From assembly GCA_030605915.1 (NCBI GenBank), contig JAUWHM010000106.1, positions 1-15,327 of the forward strand: 15,327 nucleotides of DNA. Reading direction: 5' to 3'. The translations under genes and the position numbers were made by a program. Below the pieces are notes generated by a model. That model saw only the letters and a list, made by a program, of their open reading frames with translations, searched no databases and had not been told where the DNA came from. The stretch's first letter is position 1. Every line of letters starts with the position of its first letter. Shown here piece by piece: positions 1 through 7,864 of this stretch. The DNA is from Nitrospirota bacterium (GTDB lineage: Bacteria > NPL-UPA2 > JAGMAN01).

Positions 1-1392
1 CTGTTTTCTTTTTCCCAAGAAGCTGACACTGCTCTTCTCCTTTATCTCCTCCCTCTTCACCTTTATCCCCTCATCTATACCCAGGTGAAGGTCAAACTTT
101 TCCTGAGAGGCAATGGTGTCTAAACGAGATGTTCCCACGAAGTTCTCACCTAAGAAGACATTCACTCTTCCAGCTAAGAAGGGATAGTCCTTCTCATTAG
201 TGAGGGATGCTTTCAGGTAAGCATAGGGGGATATCTTGGGAGTAGTAACATACTCAAACTCAGCCGGGAGACTCTCCAGTGCAATCGTCGTCTTATGAGG
301 CTGATTATCAGCCGGCATATTTTCTTTTTTCTGAATCTGGAAGTTGACCGAAGTGCCTACCTCTACCGGGACAGCGGTAACTATCTCGGCAGGTTTTTCC
401 ACCTTTATCCCTCTGAGCTTTCCTCCCACCACGATGCCCTCCGTGTAGCCATAACTCTCTTTAAGCTCTTCCCTTGTTCTACCTCTTAATTTTCTCCTCA
501 CTTCCTTCCTTGGCCTCAGATGCCATGGTCTTATATCCGGCATTCTGGCTCCAACGGCGGGCTTGGCCGTGGACAGAGTTAACTGAACATCCTTCCAGTC
601 CTCTCCTGTCTTCTGCCTCACCTGGCCATAGTAGGTAAGGTCAACTTTTTTCGTATCCTCAAAGGCGCGGGCATCATAAAGTGGCCTCCAGCCTGCTCCT
701 GGAATTACATAGAAGAGGTCTAAGTTAAGACTACCTGCTTTCTTCACCTCAAGAGCCACAGTGACGGATTTCTCCTCCAGGCGCTGCCTTGACCTGATTT
801 GCTTCAGCTCTTTCTCTATTACCCTTATCTTATCTTTGAGCTCCCGCCTCTGTATCTCTAATTCTTGTTGCTCCCGAGCCGTTCCCTTCAGACCTTCCCC
901 TAAGAATCCAAGGATTCTTTCCCACTCCTCCGCCTTGGGCTCTCTGGTCACTATCTCTTTGGAGAGCTGGTCAGCCGAATAGACTTTTATGGATTGGAGA
1001 AACTCCCGCTGAGACTTGATAGCTTCCATCTTATCGGTTATGGACCGGTCGTCGTCCCTTAAATCCTGCAGTTTCTCCTCGAGCTGTCGCACCTTCTCCC
1101 GTGGCGTCTTCTTCAGGAAAGTTTTCTTCATCTCCAGTCCCAGAAGACGGCAGGTGGCTGTTCCCTTTCCAGAACTGCGGATGGACTCATCCAGGATGGC
1201 TCCAGGTAGATGCCCGAAGACCACCTCATAGCCTCCGGGTTTAAGGTCTAAGGGAACGTTGCGGGTCACCAGGGCTCTATCCCGGTAGACTGTGACTGCG
1301 GTTATCCTTGAATCCGCCTCAATCACTTGAGCCGCCCAGACTCCTTCTACCATTAACACAATTCCCAGAATACAAAATACCAGTTTCCTCAT
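1..1392 (-). CDS. MuiA-like secreted protein (DUF4140/DUF4139), 3' end outside window
   Basis: The reading frame is open from the start codon at 1392 to the window edge (464 codons, no stop), so the C-terminus is missing. It begins with a clear signal peptide (MRKLVFCILGIVLMVEGVWA, then AQV), which implies export. Residues about 28-95 read like the N-terminal DUF4140 domain (ITAVTVYRDRALVTR). Residues about 95-215 are charged and heptad-like, probably a coiled coil. From about 215 the text (YVIPGAGWRPLYDARA, QVRQKTGEDWKDVQLTLSTAKP) is typical of DUF4139 in the 'mucoidy inhibitor MuiA' family, whose members usually run past 500 residues. The biochemical role of the family is not established. 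A purine-rich ribosome site (GAAGAGGAGAG) lies about 8 nt upstream and supports this start. The gene is divergent from smpB. Confidence 0.85.
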   Translation of the reverse strand, partial: MRKLVFCILGIVLMVEGVWAAQVIEADSRITAVTVYRDRALVTRNVPLDLKPGGYEVVFGHLPGAILDESIRSSGKGTATCRLLGLEMKKTFLKKTPREKVRQLEEKLQDLRDDDRSITDKMEAIKSQREFLQSIKVYSADQLSKEIVTREPKAEEWERILGFLGEGLKGTAREQQELEIQRRELKDKIRVIEKELKQIRSRQRLEEKSVTVALEVKKAGSLNLDLFYVIPGAGWRPLYDARAFEDTKKVDLTYYGQVRQKTGEDWKDVQLTLSTAKPAVGARMPDIRPWHLRPRKEVRRKLRGRTREELKESYGYTEGIVVGGKLRGIKVEKPAEIVTAVPVEVGTSVNFQIQKKENMPADNQPHKTTIALESLPAEFEYVTTPKISPYAYLKASLTNEKDYPFLAGRVNVFLGENFVGTSRLDTIASQEKFDLHLGIDEGIKVKREEIKEKSSVSFLGKRKQ

Positions 1393-1487
1393 AGCTATGC
1401 TCTCCTCTTCATTTGTTTTTCCCTGAATTTAATCTTGGCTTCCTCAAAATCTGCCTCGCTAAAATTGACCTTTCCCTACACATCAGA

Positions 1488-1516
1488 ATACTACTATATC
1501 ATATTCCATCTGTCAA
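1488..1516 (-). promoter_or_regulatory. Sigma-70-type promoter for the MuiA-like gene
   Basis: On the minus strand a perfect -35 TTGACA (1516-1511) is followed after 17 bp by TAGTAT (1493-1488), which matches the -10 consensus at 4 of 6 positions. It would give a leader of roughly 90 nt before the start codon at 1392. Confidence 0.55.
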
Positions 1517-1664
1517 TTTAAAAATTCCTCAGTTGCCAAAATTTTTTTGTGCCTTTTACTTATTGTCGGGACTCAGGAACTTTCGCTTAGGGAACTGTAA
1601 TCCCTCAGTTTCAGGTGGTAGGGAGGGGGACAGGCGGAGGGAACTTCCGATTTTTCTGGCTATT

Positions 1665-1691
1665 TTGAACTAAATGTGGTATAGTTATAAC
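1665..1691 (+). promoter_or_regulatory. Possible promoter upstream of smpB
   Basis: TTGAAC (1665-1670) and TATAAC (1686-1691) are separated by only 15 bp. TATAGT (1680-1685) is an alternative -10 without a good -35. The position just before smpB is right, but the match is weak. Confidence 0.3.
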
Positions 1692-1705
1692 AGAGGGAAG
1701 GATAC

Positions 1706-2164
1706 ATGCAGGAGGAGAAGATAGTATCCACTAACCGAAGAGCAAGGCATGATTACCAGATTCTGGAGACCTGCGAGGCAGGTATGGTCCTGCGGGGGAC
1801 CGAGGTGAAGTCACTTCGGCAGGGCCAGGCCAATCTCAAAGACAGCTTTGCTCGAATTGAAGGAGAGGAAGTATTTCTCCATAACTTACATATAAGCCCC
1901 TATGAATTTGGAGAGCTGACTGCCCAGAATCCTACCAGGACTCGTAAGCTCCTCTTGCATAAGCAGGAGATTAGAAGGCTATTAGGTAAGACGGCCCAGC
2001 GGGGGCTAACGCTCATCCCTTTGAAACTTTATTTTAAGAAAGGTCTGGCTAAGGTGGAGCTGGCCTTAGCTAAGGGGAAGAGGCTATACGATAAGCGCCA
2101 GGTGCTTAAGCGCAAGGAAGCAGAGAGGGAAGTAGCCCGAGCACTGCGAGGAAAGAATCATTGA
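1706..2164 (+). CDS. smpB: SsrA-binding protein SmpB
   Basis: SmpB binds the tRNA-like domain of tmRNA and delivers it to ribosomes stalled on broken mRNA (trans-translation, cytoplasm). The 152-residue length is normal for the family. The N-terminal text STNRRARHDYQILETCEAGMVLRGTEVKSLRQGQANLKDSFARIEGEEVFLHN-like is the family hallmark. LLLHKQEIRRLLGK and LIPLKLYFKKGLAKVELALAKGKRLYDKR complete the beta barrel. The lysine/arginine-rich tail (KRKEAEREVARALRGKNH) is the part that folds into the decoding site on the ribosome. A ribosome site (GAGGGAAG, 1693-1700) precedes the ATG. The stop codon lies only 5 nt before the predicted 5' end of tmRNA, so the two partners are almost certainly on one transcript. 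Confidence 0.97.
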   Translation: MQEEKIVSTNRRARHDYQILETCEAGMVLRGTEVKSLRQGQANLKDSFARIEGEEVFLHNLHISPYEFGELTAQNPTRTRKLLLHKQEIRRLLGKTAQRGLTLIPLKLYFKKGLAKVELALAKGKRLYDKRQVLKRKEAEREVARALRGKNH

Positions 2165-2169
2165 AGAAA

Positions 2170-2522
2170 GGGGGCGAATAGGGTTCGACCGGGGCAAGAG
2201 AAGGAGAAGCTGCATGCCGAGGTTGTCAGGTGGCCTCGCAAAAAACCTGACAAAATATTAAGTGCAAACACACAGTTTGCCTACGCTAGCTAAATAAAGC
2301 TGGCACATCCTTCCGACCTTGCCTGTGGGAAGGAGAGGATGCCGGGTAGCAGGCTGGTCCCGTTCCTTGCTTGAGGGAACGGGATGAGAATCTATTAAGC
2401 TATGCCTCTTCTGGATCCAGCCTATTGGAGCTAAAAGGGGTGAAAATTAAAGAGTGGGCTAAGCATGTAGATGCTTCTTCAAGTTCTACCTTGGGACAGG
2501 GGTTCGATTCCCCTCGCCTCCA
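2170..2522 (+). ncRNA. ssrA: tmRNA (transfer-messenger RNA)
   Basis: About 353 nt. The 5' GGGGGCG (2170-2176) pairs with the 3' CGCCTCC (2515-2521) as a 7-bp acceptor stem with one G-U, the same pattern as in E. coli. A discriminator A follows at 2522, and CCA is not encoded (TTT follows). A T-arm GGGG-TTCGATTC-CCCT (about 2499-2514) and the conserved AAGCATGTAG (2461-2470) are present. Pseudoknot 1 is clear: CGAGG (2218-2222) with CCTCG (2234-2238), and TTGTCAGGT (2223-2231) with ACCTGACAA (2245-2253). The tag frame starts at GCA (2264) and reads ANTQFAYAS, stopping at TAA (2291-2293). That stop lies in the loop of a 6-bp helix (GCTAGC/GCTGGC, 2285-2304), as expected for helix 5. A further perfect hairpin is at 2359-2366/2376-2383. 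The tag lacks the usual Leu-Ala-Ala end. Confidence 0.95.
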
Positions 2523-2534
2523 TTTATTTTGAAG

Positions 2535-3671
2535 ATGAAAAGCCTCCCCAAAATTTTTATCCTCTTTTTTTTGCTCTTTGTCCTGATTGGGCCAGCATCA
2601 GCAGCAGAGAAGCTGCAAAGAGTTAAAAGAATTCGATTCTATTCCCATCGGGGATTTACCCGCGTGGTGCTAGATGTCCAAAGGGACTTACGTTACAGTT
2701 CAAGGCGACCTTCTTCAGACCAGATTCTGGTGGAGTTTCCTCAAGCGAAGCTCGATCCGGCAAAATGCACAGTTAATATAAATGATGGTCTGGTGAAAGG
2801 AGCGAAGGGAGAGCAAATTGGAAAATCGGCTAAAATCATCATTCAACTCCAGCAGCCTAATCTCAAGTATGCTATCTTCTCCCTGCGCCGTCCTCCTCGT
2901 TTAGTAATTGATGTAAGTAGAGCCCGAGCCGGAGCAAAGGGTGGGACAGCGGTTGAGGAGAAGGGACTAAAGATCAAGACAATCATTATAGATCCAGGTC
3001 ATGGAGGAAAAGACCCGGGGGCAGTGGGAAGGAGAGGGTTGAAAGAGAAAGATGTCACGCTTGACATTGCCAGGAGGCTGAAGAGAAACCTCGACCGGGA
3101 TGGAAGACTTAAGGTGTATCTTACTAGAACCCGTGACCAGTTCCTCCCTTTAAGAAAGAGGTCCTCTTTTGCTAACCAGAAGAAGGGGGACCTCTTCATC
3201 AGCATTCACGCCAACGCCGCCTACAGCCGGAGAATTAGCGGATTTGAGACTTTTTATCTCTGCGAGGCGGTAGATGATACTGCCCGGGCGGTAGCGGCCA
3301 GGGAGAACTCGGTCCTTCGGTTAGAAAGCTCAAAGAATCCACAAAGTATGGGGAGCGATTTAGAAGTCATTCTCTGGGAACTTAAATACACTGAGTTTAG
3401 AACGCAGAGCCGGGAGCTGGCCCAGTTAGTCCAGAAGAATCTTGACCGGCGGTTTAAAATGAGAAACCGGGGAGTTAAGACGGCTCCTTTCTATGTCCTG
3501 AGGAAAGTGGACATGCCTTCTGTTTTAGTGGAGGTCGGTTTTATTTCTAATTTAGGGGATGAGGCAATGCTCGCCAGTAAAAGCCATCGGGAAAAGATGG
3601 CCCAGGCTTTGGCAGAGAGTATTATCTCCTACAGGAGAAAGTATGAGAGGGAGAAGGGATTTACCAGGTGA
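2535..3671 (+). CDS. N-acetylmuramoyl-L-alanine amidase, AMIN + amidase_3
   Basis: A zinc hydrolase that cuts the bond between N-acetylmuramic acid and the peptide stem in peptidoglycan, acting outside the cytoplasmic membrane (AmiC-like). I chose ATG 2535; a TTG at 2529 is possible and adds two residues. Neither has a good ribosome site. From the ATG, residues 1-24 form a signal peptide (FILFFLLFVLIGPASA). An AMIN domain follows at about 28-130, which in this family targets the enzyme to the envelope. The amidase_3 domain spans about 148-370. Zinc ligands are visible as H156 (DPGHGG), E171 (KEKD) and H225 (SIHANA), with the catalytic E333 in VLVEVGFISN. The total of 378 residues is usual. 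The gene starts 12 nt after the tmRNA and overlaps murI by 4 nt, so both are probably read from the smpB transcript. Confidence 0.93.
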   Translation: MKSLPKIFILFFLLFVLIGPASAAEKLQRVKRIRFYSHRGFTRVVLDVQRDLRYSSRRPSSDQILVEFPQAKLDPAKCTVNINDGLVKGAKGEQIGKSAKIIIQLQQPNLKYAIFSLRRPPRLVIDVSRARAGAKGGTAVEEKGLKIKTIIIDPGHGGKDPGAVGRRGLKEKDVTLDIARRLKRNLDRDGRLKVYLTRTRDQFLPLRKRSSFANQKKGDLFISIHANAAYSRRISGFETFYLCEAVDDTARAVAARENSVLRLESSKNPQSMGSDLEVILWELKYTEFRTQSRELAQLVQKNLDRRFKMRNRGVKTAPFYVLRKVDMPSVLVEVGFISNLGDEAMLASKSHREKMAQALAESIISYRRKYEREKGFTR

Positions 3672-4471
3672 AGAAACCAATCGGGATATTTGATTCGGGG
3701 GTGGGAGGACTGACCGTTGTCAAGGAGATTTTCAGGCAGTTGCCCAGCGAGAACATCGTCTATTTTGGAGATACGGCCCGGGTTCCTTATGGAATTAAAT
3801 CAGACAAACTGGTAACCAAATTTTCCCTTCAGAATACCAGGTTTCTGTCTACCTTTGATATTAAGTTGCTGGTGGTAGCCTGTAATACTGCTTCAGCCGT
3901 TAGTTTAGATGCCCTCAGGCAGAAATTCTCTTTCCCCATTATTGGGGTCATCGAGCCGGGGGCCAGAGCCGCTCTTCGGGGAAGCAAAAATAAGGGGATC
4001 GGGATAATCGGGACGGAAGCCACCATAGCCAGTGTGTCTTATGAGAAGTTTATAGCAGAAATCGACCCTTCTGCCCGGACTTTCAGTCAAGCCTGTCCTC
4101 TCTTCGTCCCCCTGGTGGAGGAGGGATGGCTACAGGGAGAAATAACTTCTGCCGTGGTCAAGAAGTATTTAGAACCTTTGAAAAGGCAGTCAGTAGACAC
4201 GCTTATCTTAGGGTGCACCCATTACCCACTGCTCAAGTCGCTTTTAGAGAGGGAAATGGGGAAGGGAGTTACCCTCATCGATTCGGCTGAGGAGGTAGTG
4301 GCAAAGGTAGGGGAAGTTCTTGGGGATAAGAGGCTGCGCAGGTCGGGCGAGGAGTCTCCCTTTCGGAGATATTATGTTAGTGATATTCCCACCAGATTTG
4401 TCAGGATAGGCAGGAGATTCTTAGGAGAGGATATCTCTCCAGTAGAACAGGTGGAGATTGAGAAATATTAG
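3668..4471 (+). CDS. murI: Glutamate racemase
   Basis: Interconverts L- and D-glutamate, supplying D-glutamate for the peptidoglycan peptide. It is a cofactor-independent cytoplasmic enzyme that uses two cysteines as acid and base. The protein has 267 residues, the usual size. D9-S10 (IGIFDSGVGGLTV), the first catalytic cysteine C72 (VVACNTAS) and the second C183 with H185 (LGCTHYPLL) are all present, as are GDTARVPYG and VIEPGA. Translation starts at a GTG whose bases overlap the TGA of the amidase gene (GTGA), which implies translational coupling. The pairing with the amidase gives a small cell-wall unit. Confidence 0.96.
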   Translation: MKKPIGIFDSGVGGLTVVKEIFRQLPSENIVYFGDTARVPYGIKSDKLVTKFSLQNTRFLSTFDIKLLVVACNTASAVSLDALRQKFSFPIIGVIEPGARAALRGSKNKGIGIIGTEATIASVSYEKFIAEIDPSARTFSQACPLFVPLVEEGWLQGEITSAVVKKYLEPLKRQSVDTLILGCTHYPLLKSLLEREMGKGVTLIDSAEEVVAKVGEVLGDKRLRRSGEESPFRRYYVSDIPTRFVRIGRRFLGEDISPVEQVEIEKY

Positions 4472-4518
4472 GGCTAAGACTGAAACTTCATGCGGGTTAA
4501 CTGGGAGGGAAGAATTAT

Positions 4519-4896
4519 ATGTATGAGGTAACCATAGAGACTTCCTTCAGCGCGGCTCACCGGCTGCGCCATTACCGGGGTAAGTGCGAGAACCTGCACG
4601 GGCATAACTGGAAGGTAGCCGTATCTGTGGTTTCAGATAAGCTGAATAAGAGCGGTATGGTCATTGATTTCCAGGAGTTGAAGGAGCTAACCTGGAAGGT
4701 GTTAAAAAAATTGGACCATCAGTACCTAAACGATTTGCCCGACTTCAAAGAACTTAATCCAACCAGCGAGAATATAGCTAAGTTTTTATACGCCAAGCTT
4801 AAGGGGCCAGTGGAGAAACGGGGAGCCCGGCTTCATCGGATAAAGGTCTGGGAGAGCGAAGGTTCATCGGTTGGCTATGAGAAAGATAGAAGCTAA
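4519..4896 (+). CDS. queD: 6-carboxytetrahydropterin synthase QueD (6-PTPS family)
   Basis: QueD converts 7,8-dihydroneopterin triphosphate to 6-carboxytetrahydropterin, the second step to queuosine and other 7-deazapurines. The 125 residues fit the single-domain bacterial form. The zinc ligands are H14 (FSAAHRL), H27 and H29 (ENLHGHNW). The catalytic cysteine C23 (GKCENLHGH), the D66-H67 pair (KLDHQYLN) and the substrate-binding E112 (KVWESE) are all there. Cys at 23 and the short length favour QueD over eukaryotic-type pyruvoyl-tetrahydropterin synthase. A good ribosome site GGGAGGGA (4503-4510) precedes the ATG. No other queuosine gene is in the window, so the placement looks like operon bundling. 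The 3' end overlaps the fumarase alpha gene by 20-26 nt. Confidence 0.9.
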   Translation: MYEVTIETSFSAAHRLRHYRGKCENLHGHNWKVAVSVVSDKLNKSGMVIDFQELKELTWKVLKKLDHQYLNDLPDFKELNPTSENIAKFLYAKLKGPVEKRGARLHRIKVWESEGSSVGYEKDRS

Positions 4897-5719
4897 GGAA
4901 ATCACTGAGGCAGTAGCCCGGCTTTGCCTGAAAGCAAATTTTAATTTAAGACCTGATGTTGTCCTAGCTTTGAAGGAAGCTCTTGGAAAAGAGGATTCCC
5001 CCCGGGCAAAAGATATCATCAGAACCCTCTTGAAAAATGCCTCTATTTCCAAGAAGGAGGGATTACCTCTTTGCCAGGATACCGGGATGGTGACTGTCTT
5101 CCTGAAGATAGGTCAGGGAGTGAGAATTGTGGGAGGAGATTTAAGAGAAGCGGTTAATGAGGGAGTGAGAAGGGCCTACCGGGAAGGATATTTGCGAAAG
5201 TCGGTGGTAGATGACCCTCTTATTCGTAAGAATACCAGAGATAATACGCCCGCCGTTATTCATCCCGAGATTGTTCCCGGAGATAAGTTAAAGGTAACTG
5301 TTCTCCCGAAGGGCTTCGGGGCGGAAAACATAAGTGCTTTGGCTATGCTTAAACCCTCTGAAGGAAAGGAAGGAGTTAAGAAATTCGTAATGGACACGGT
5401 GCGCAGGCACGGGGCTAATGGTTGTCCTCCCTTAATTATTGGCATAGGATTAGGAGGGACAATGGAGAAGGCCGCCCTCTTAGCTAAAGAGGCCATACTT
5501 CGTCCCCTGGGAAGCCATCACCGGAAAAGACACATTGCCATTTTAGAGAAAGAACTTCTAAGAGAGATTAATAAATTGGGGATCGGCCCCCAGGGATTGG
5601 GGGGGGAGACTACTGTCCTGGGAGTGAAGGTTGAAGTCTATCCAACCCACATAGCCGGCCTGCCGGTAGCAGTGAACATCTCCTGTCATGCTTTGAGGCA
5701 GGCAAGCACCGTATTATGA
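4877..5719 (+). CDS. Class I fumarate hydratase, alpha subunit (TtdA/FumA N-terminal type)
   Basis: With the beta subunit this forms an oxygen-sensitive [4Fe-4S] hydro-lyase that interconverts fumarate and malate. ATG 4877 gives 280 residues; an in-frame TTG at 4871 would add two. The family motifs are clear: GLPLCQDTGM, RKNTRDNTPAVIH, GANGCPPLIIGIGLGGTMEKAALL-like, GLGGETTVLGVKVE and the end VNISCHALR. The three cysteines in LPLCQDTG, NGCPPL and ISCHAL are the expected cluster ligands. Tartrate dehydratase uses the same fold and could be an alternative, but fumarase is the common role. The gene begins inside the end of queD, and the beta subunit follows after 44 nt. Confidence 0.92.
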   Translation: MRKIEAKEITEAVARLCLKANFNLRPDVVLALKEALGKEDSPRAKDIIRTLLKNASISKKEGLPLCQDTGMVTVFLKIGQGVRIVGGDLREAVNEGVRRAYREGYLRKSVVDDPLIRKNTRDNTPAVIHPEIVPGDKLKVTVLPKGFGAENISALAMLKPSEGKEGVKKFVMDTVRRHGANGCPPLIIGIGLGGTMEKAALLAKEAILRPLGSHHRKRHIAILEKELLREINKLGIGPQGLGGETTVLGVKVEVYPTHIAGLPVAVNISCHALRQASTVL

Positions 5720-5763
5720 AAATCAAAAACCAAAAACAGAAAGTTTAAATGTAATAGAACCAT

Positions 5764-6303
5764 ATGGAAATGTCAAAAGAGCAGAAGATCCAGGCCCCGC
5801 TAAGCGAGGCGCAAGCAAAGAAGCTGCGGGTGGGAGATAAGGTCTTAATAAGCGGGACCCTGTACACTGCCAGGGACGAAGCTCACCGGAGGTTAGTCCA
5901 GGCTATTGGCAGAGGCAGTAAGTTACCCATACCAATTAAGGATCAAATAATCTATTACACTGGCCCCACTCCCGCCCCTCCTGGAAGAGTGATAGGTTCC
6001 TGTGGCCCAACTACCAGCCTCAGGATGGATAGCTTCACCCCTAAGCTTTTGAAAAACGGACTTAGAGGAATGATTGGGAAGGGGCATAGGTCCAGCCAGG
6101 TTATCCAGGCTATTAAAGATTTCTCCGCTGTTTATTTTATTGCCGTCGGAGGAGCAGGTGCCCTTCTGTCTAAATGCGTTCGAGAAGCCAAGGTGGTTGC
6201 TTACCGTGACCTGGGCCCTGAGGCAATCTATCAGGTAATGGTAGTCGATTTTCCAGCCTGGGTAGCCATCGATTCAAAGGGGAAGAACATTCTGCGACAA
6301 TGA
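5764..6303 (+). CDS. Class I fumarate hydratase, beta subunit (TtdB/FumA C-terminal type)
   Basis: The partner of the preceding alpha subunit. The 179-residue length is typical of the stand-alone swivel-type beta domain. Recognisable text includes LRVGDKVLISGTLYTARDEAHRR, YYTGPTPAPPGRVIGSCGPTTSLRMD, GLRGMIGKGH and AVGGAGALLSKCVREAKVVAYRDLGPEAIYQVMVVDFPAWVAID, all family signatures that include the catalytic region. ATG 5764 is taken as the start; ATG 5770 is nearly equivalent, and neither has a strong ribosome site. The TGA stop lies inside a 40-bp duplicated stretch derived from the end of uvrA (6299-6338). This suggests that fumB and uvrA once met tail to tail with only 5 bp between their stop codons' first bases. 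Confidence 0.92.
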   Translation: MEMSKEQKIQAPLSEAQAKKLRVGDKVLISGTLYTARDEAHRRLVQAIGRGSKLPIPIKDQIIYYTGPTPAPPGRVIGSCGPTTSLRMDSFTPKLLKNGLRGMIGKGHRSSQVIQAIKDFSAVYFIAVGGAGALLSKCVREAKVVAYRDLGPEAIYQVMVVDFPAWVAIDSKGKNILRQ

Positions 6304-6338
6304 ATTTCAGAGCACCTTTCTCAAAAACTGGCCAGTAT
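6299..6338. repeat. Direct repeat copy A: detached uvrA 3'-end remnant
   Basis: Matches 8085-8124 at 37 of 40 positions in the same orientation. Read on the minus strand it encodes TGQFLRKVL followed by TGA, the exact C-terminus of UvrA, although no uvrA body is attached here. The three differences (TTT/TTC, TTG/CTG, AGA/CGA) are all synonymous, and copy A has the A/T-richer codon each time. Confidence 0.85.
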
Positions 6339-6418
6339 GTTAAAATGTTAAAAAAATTGCCAAAGTGCTTGGTTATATTGCAAGACCTGACCTTCATAAG
6401 TGACCCCGATTATGACCC
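6339..6418. repeat. AT-rich spacer with REP-like fragment
   Basis: An 80-bp stretch between the uvrA-tail remnant and the end of the oxidase gene. It contains TGCAAGACCTG (6379-6389), which recurs at 12839-12849, followed by repeated TGACC/TGACCCC units. From memory, GCAAGACCTGACC-type strings occur in dispersed repeats tied to REP-associated Y1 transposases; I could not check this. No transposase is present. Confidence 0.3.
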
Positions 6419-7864
6419 CTAAAATATCTTGCCCGGATTCAAGACATTATTAGGATCAAATAGTCTTTTTATCCCCTTCATTAACTTGATTTGTATTGAG
6501 TCAATAAATTTAGGCAGATATTCCATTTTTACCAGCCCTATGCCATGTTCTCCAGAGACCATTCCTCCAAACCTTTTAGCTGCTTCATGCAGCTCTGCTC
6601 GGACAACCGGATATTTATCTTTCCATCCTTCTATCTCTATTTCATCTAATTTCCCATCTGTTATTCCAACCTTCATAATATGAGTGTGAACGTTACCATC
6701 TCCTGCGTGGCCATAATTAGGTAACCACATGCTGTGTTTTTCTGAGATTTCATGCACTCTGGATACATACTGTGCTATTTTGGCTGGTGGCACAGTGATG
6801 TCCAATATTTCAATAAGACCTTTTTTTATAGCCGAATAGATGTTACTTCTTATTTCCAGAACATCCCGTTGCCTCTTTGGAGTGTCAGCAATAGAAAGTT
6901 CATCTACACTTTTTATAGCGGCGCCATGTTTTAGGCAAATATCACCTATGGTTTCAAATACTGAAAATACCTCTTCATCACTTGCGCCATCAACTATTAT
7001 CATTAGATAGGCTTTAGCTTTAATAGGCCAGTTTTTACCCAGTAGTTCTTCTGTAGGAGGAATAACATCATGTTCAATGAATTCAACTGCCATAGGAATT
7101 ACTTTATTGCGAATTTCAGGTACCGTCTCTATAGCTCTGTCTAAACTGTCATAGGGCACAATAAGTGTATACATAGCCTGTGGCTTTGGTAAAAGATTTA
7201 TTACTACTTTAGTTACCACACCTAAGGTTCCTTCAGAACCTATTATGAGGTTTAATAGACTATACCCGCTACTCTGCTTCATATATTTGCCACCTGTGGT
7301 TACAATTTCTCCTTGCGGTAGAACAACCTCTAATCCTTTAATATAATTCCTTATCCCTCCATATTTTACCGCCCTTGCCCCACTGGCATTAGTGTTGACC
7401 AGGCCACCAAATTGAGCTCCTTCCTCACCAGGATGGGGAGGGAAGAAAAGTTGAGCTTCTTCCACCTTGCCATAAAAGTCAGTTAATGTTAGACCAGCTT
7501 CTACCACCGCCATCATGTTTTCTTTATCTATCTCCAAAACACTATTCATTTCTTCAAGAGATAGAACTACTCCTCCGTATAATGGGATACAGCCGCCACA
7601 TAAACCAGTCCCCCCACCCCGCGGTGTAACAGGAATCTTCTCCAGGTTAGCCAATTTTAAGATTTGGGATATTTCTTCGGTGCTCTTTGGTTGGACCACT
7701 ACCTCAGGAATCTTCCTTATTGAGGGATCTGCAAATTCATCACCGGCGTAATCCCGCATTCTTTCCGGGTCACAAATTATCCTCCCTTCTACAATCTCTT
7801 CTAACCTTTTCATAACTTGTCCGTCAACTCTCTTATACATGCTAGCAAAGCAGCACTGTTTCAC
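6419..7864 (-). CDS. FAD-linked oxidase, GlcD / D-lactate dehydrogenase family
   Basis: A PCMH-type flavoprotein that oxidises a 2-hydroxy acid such as D-lactate or glycolate. GTG 7864 is the best start because AAGGAG sits 9 nt upstream, giving 481 residues. The frame stays open to an ATG at 7906, and an ATG at 7840 is also possible, but neither has a ribosome site. The N-terminal FAD_binding_4 domain shows VVVQPKSTEEISQILKLAN, PVTPRGGGTGLCGGCIP and NASGARAVKYGGIRNYI. The C-terminal FAD-oxidase domain shows the metal/substrate motif YGHAGDGNVHTH and GEHGIGLVK, ending in the typical LFDPNNVLNPGKIF. Base composition is visibly AT-richer than the flanking genes. The start overlaps the end of a LarA-like remnant by 23 nt, as in an operon, which points to lactate as substrate. 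The block is flanked by uvrA-tail repeats, suggesting acquisition. Confidence 0.9.
   Translation of the reverse strand: MKQCCFASMYKRVDGQVMKRLEEIVEGRIICDPERMRDYAGDEFADPSIRKIPEVVVQPKSTEEISQILKLANLEKIPVTPRGGGTGLCGGCIPLYGGVVLSLEEMNSVLEIDKENMMAVVEAGLTLTDFYGKVEEAQLFFPPHPGEEGAQFGGLVNTNASGARAVKYGGIRNYIKGLEVVLPQGEIVTTGGKYMKQSSGYSLLNLIIGSEGTLGVVTKVVINLLPKPQAMYTLIVPYDSLDRAIETVPEIRNKVIPMAVEFIEHDVIPPTEELLGKNWPIKAKAYLMIIVDGASDEEVFSVFETIGDICLKHGAAIKSVDELSIADTPKRQRDVLEIRSNIYSAIKKGLIEILDITVPPAKIAQYVSRVHEISEKHSMWLPNYGHAGDGNVHTHIMKVGITDGKLDEIEIEGWKDKYPVVRAELHEAAKRFGGMVSGEHGIGLVKMEYLPKFIDSIQIKLMKGIKRLFDPNNVLNPGKIF

Larger units (their letters stand above)
1393..1705. other. Divergent intergenic region, MuiA-like gene / smpB
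   Basis: This 313-bp gap holds the minus-strand promoter at 1488-1516 and a weak plus-strand promoter candidate near 1665-1691. The one longer plus-strand reading frame inside it (1413-1673) resembles no protein I know and has no ribosome site, so I regard the rest as non-coding. Confidence 0.6.

Noticed and set aside
1413..1673. 86-codon plus-strand frame between the MuiA-like gene and smpB
   Set aside because: No ribosome site and no recognisable protein text; it overlaps the promoter and leader of the MuiA-like gene.
6328..6337. ACTGGCCAGT palindrome as an operator or recombination core
   Set aside because: In both copies it is the Thr-Gly-Gln coding end of uvrA, so the symmetry is probably incidental.
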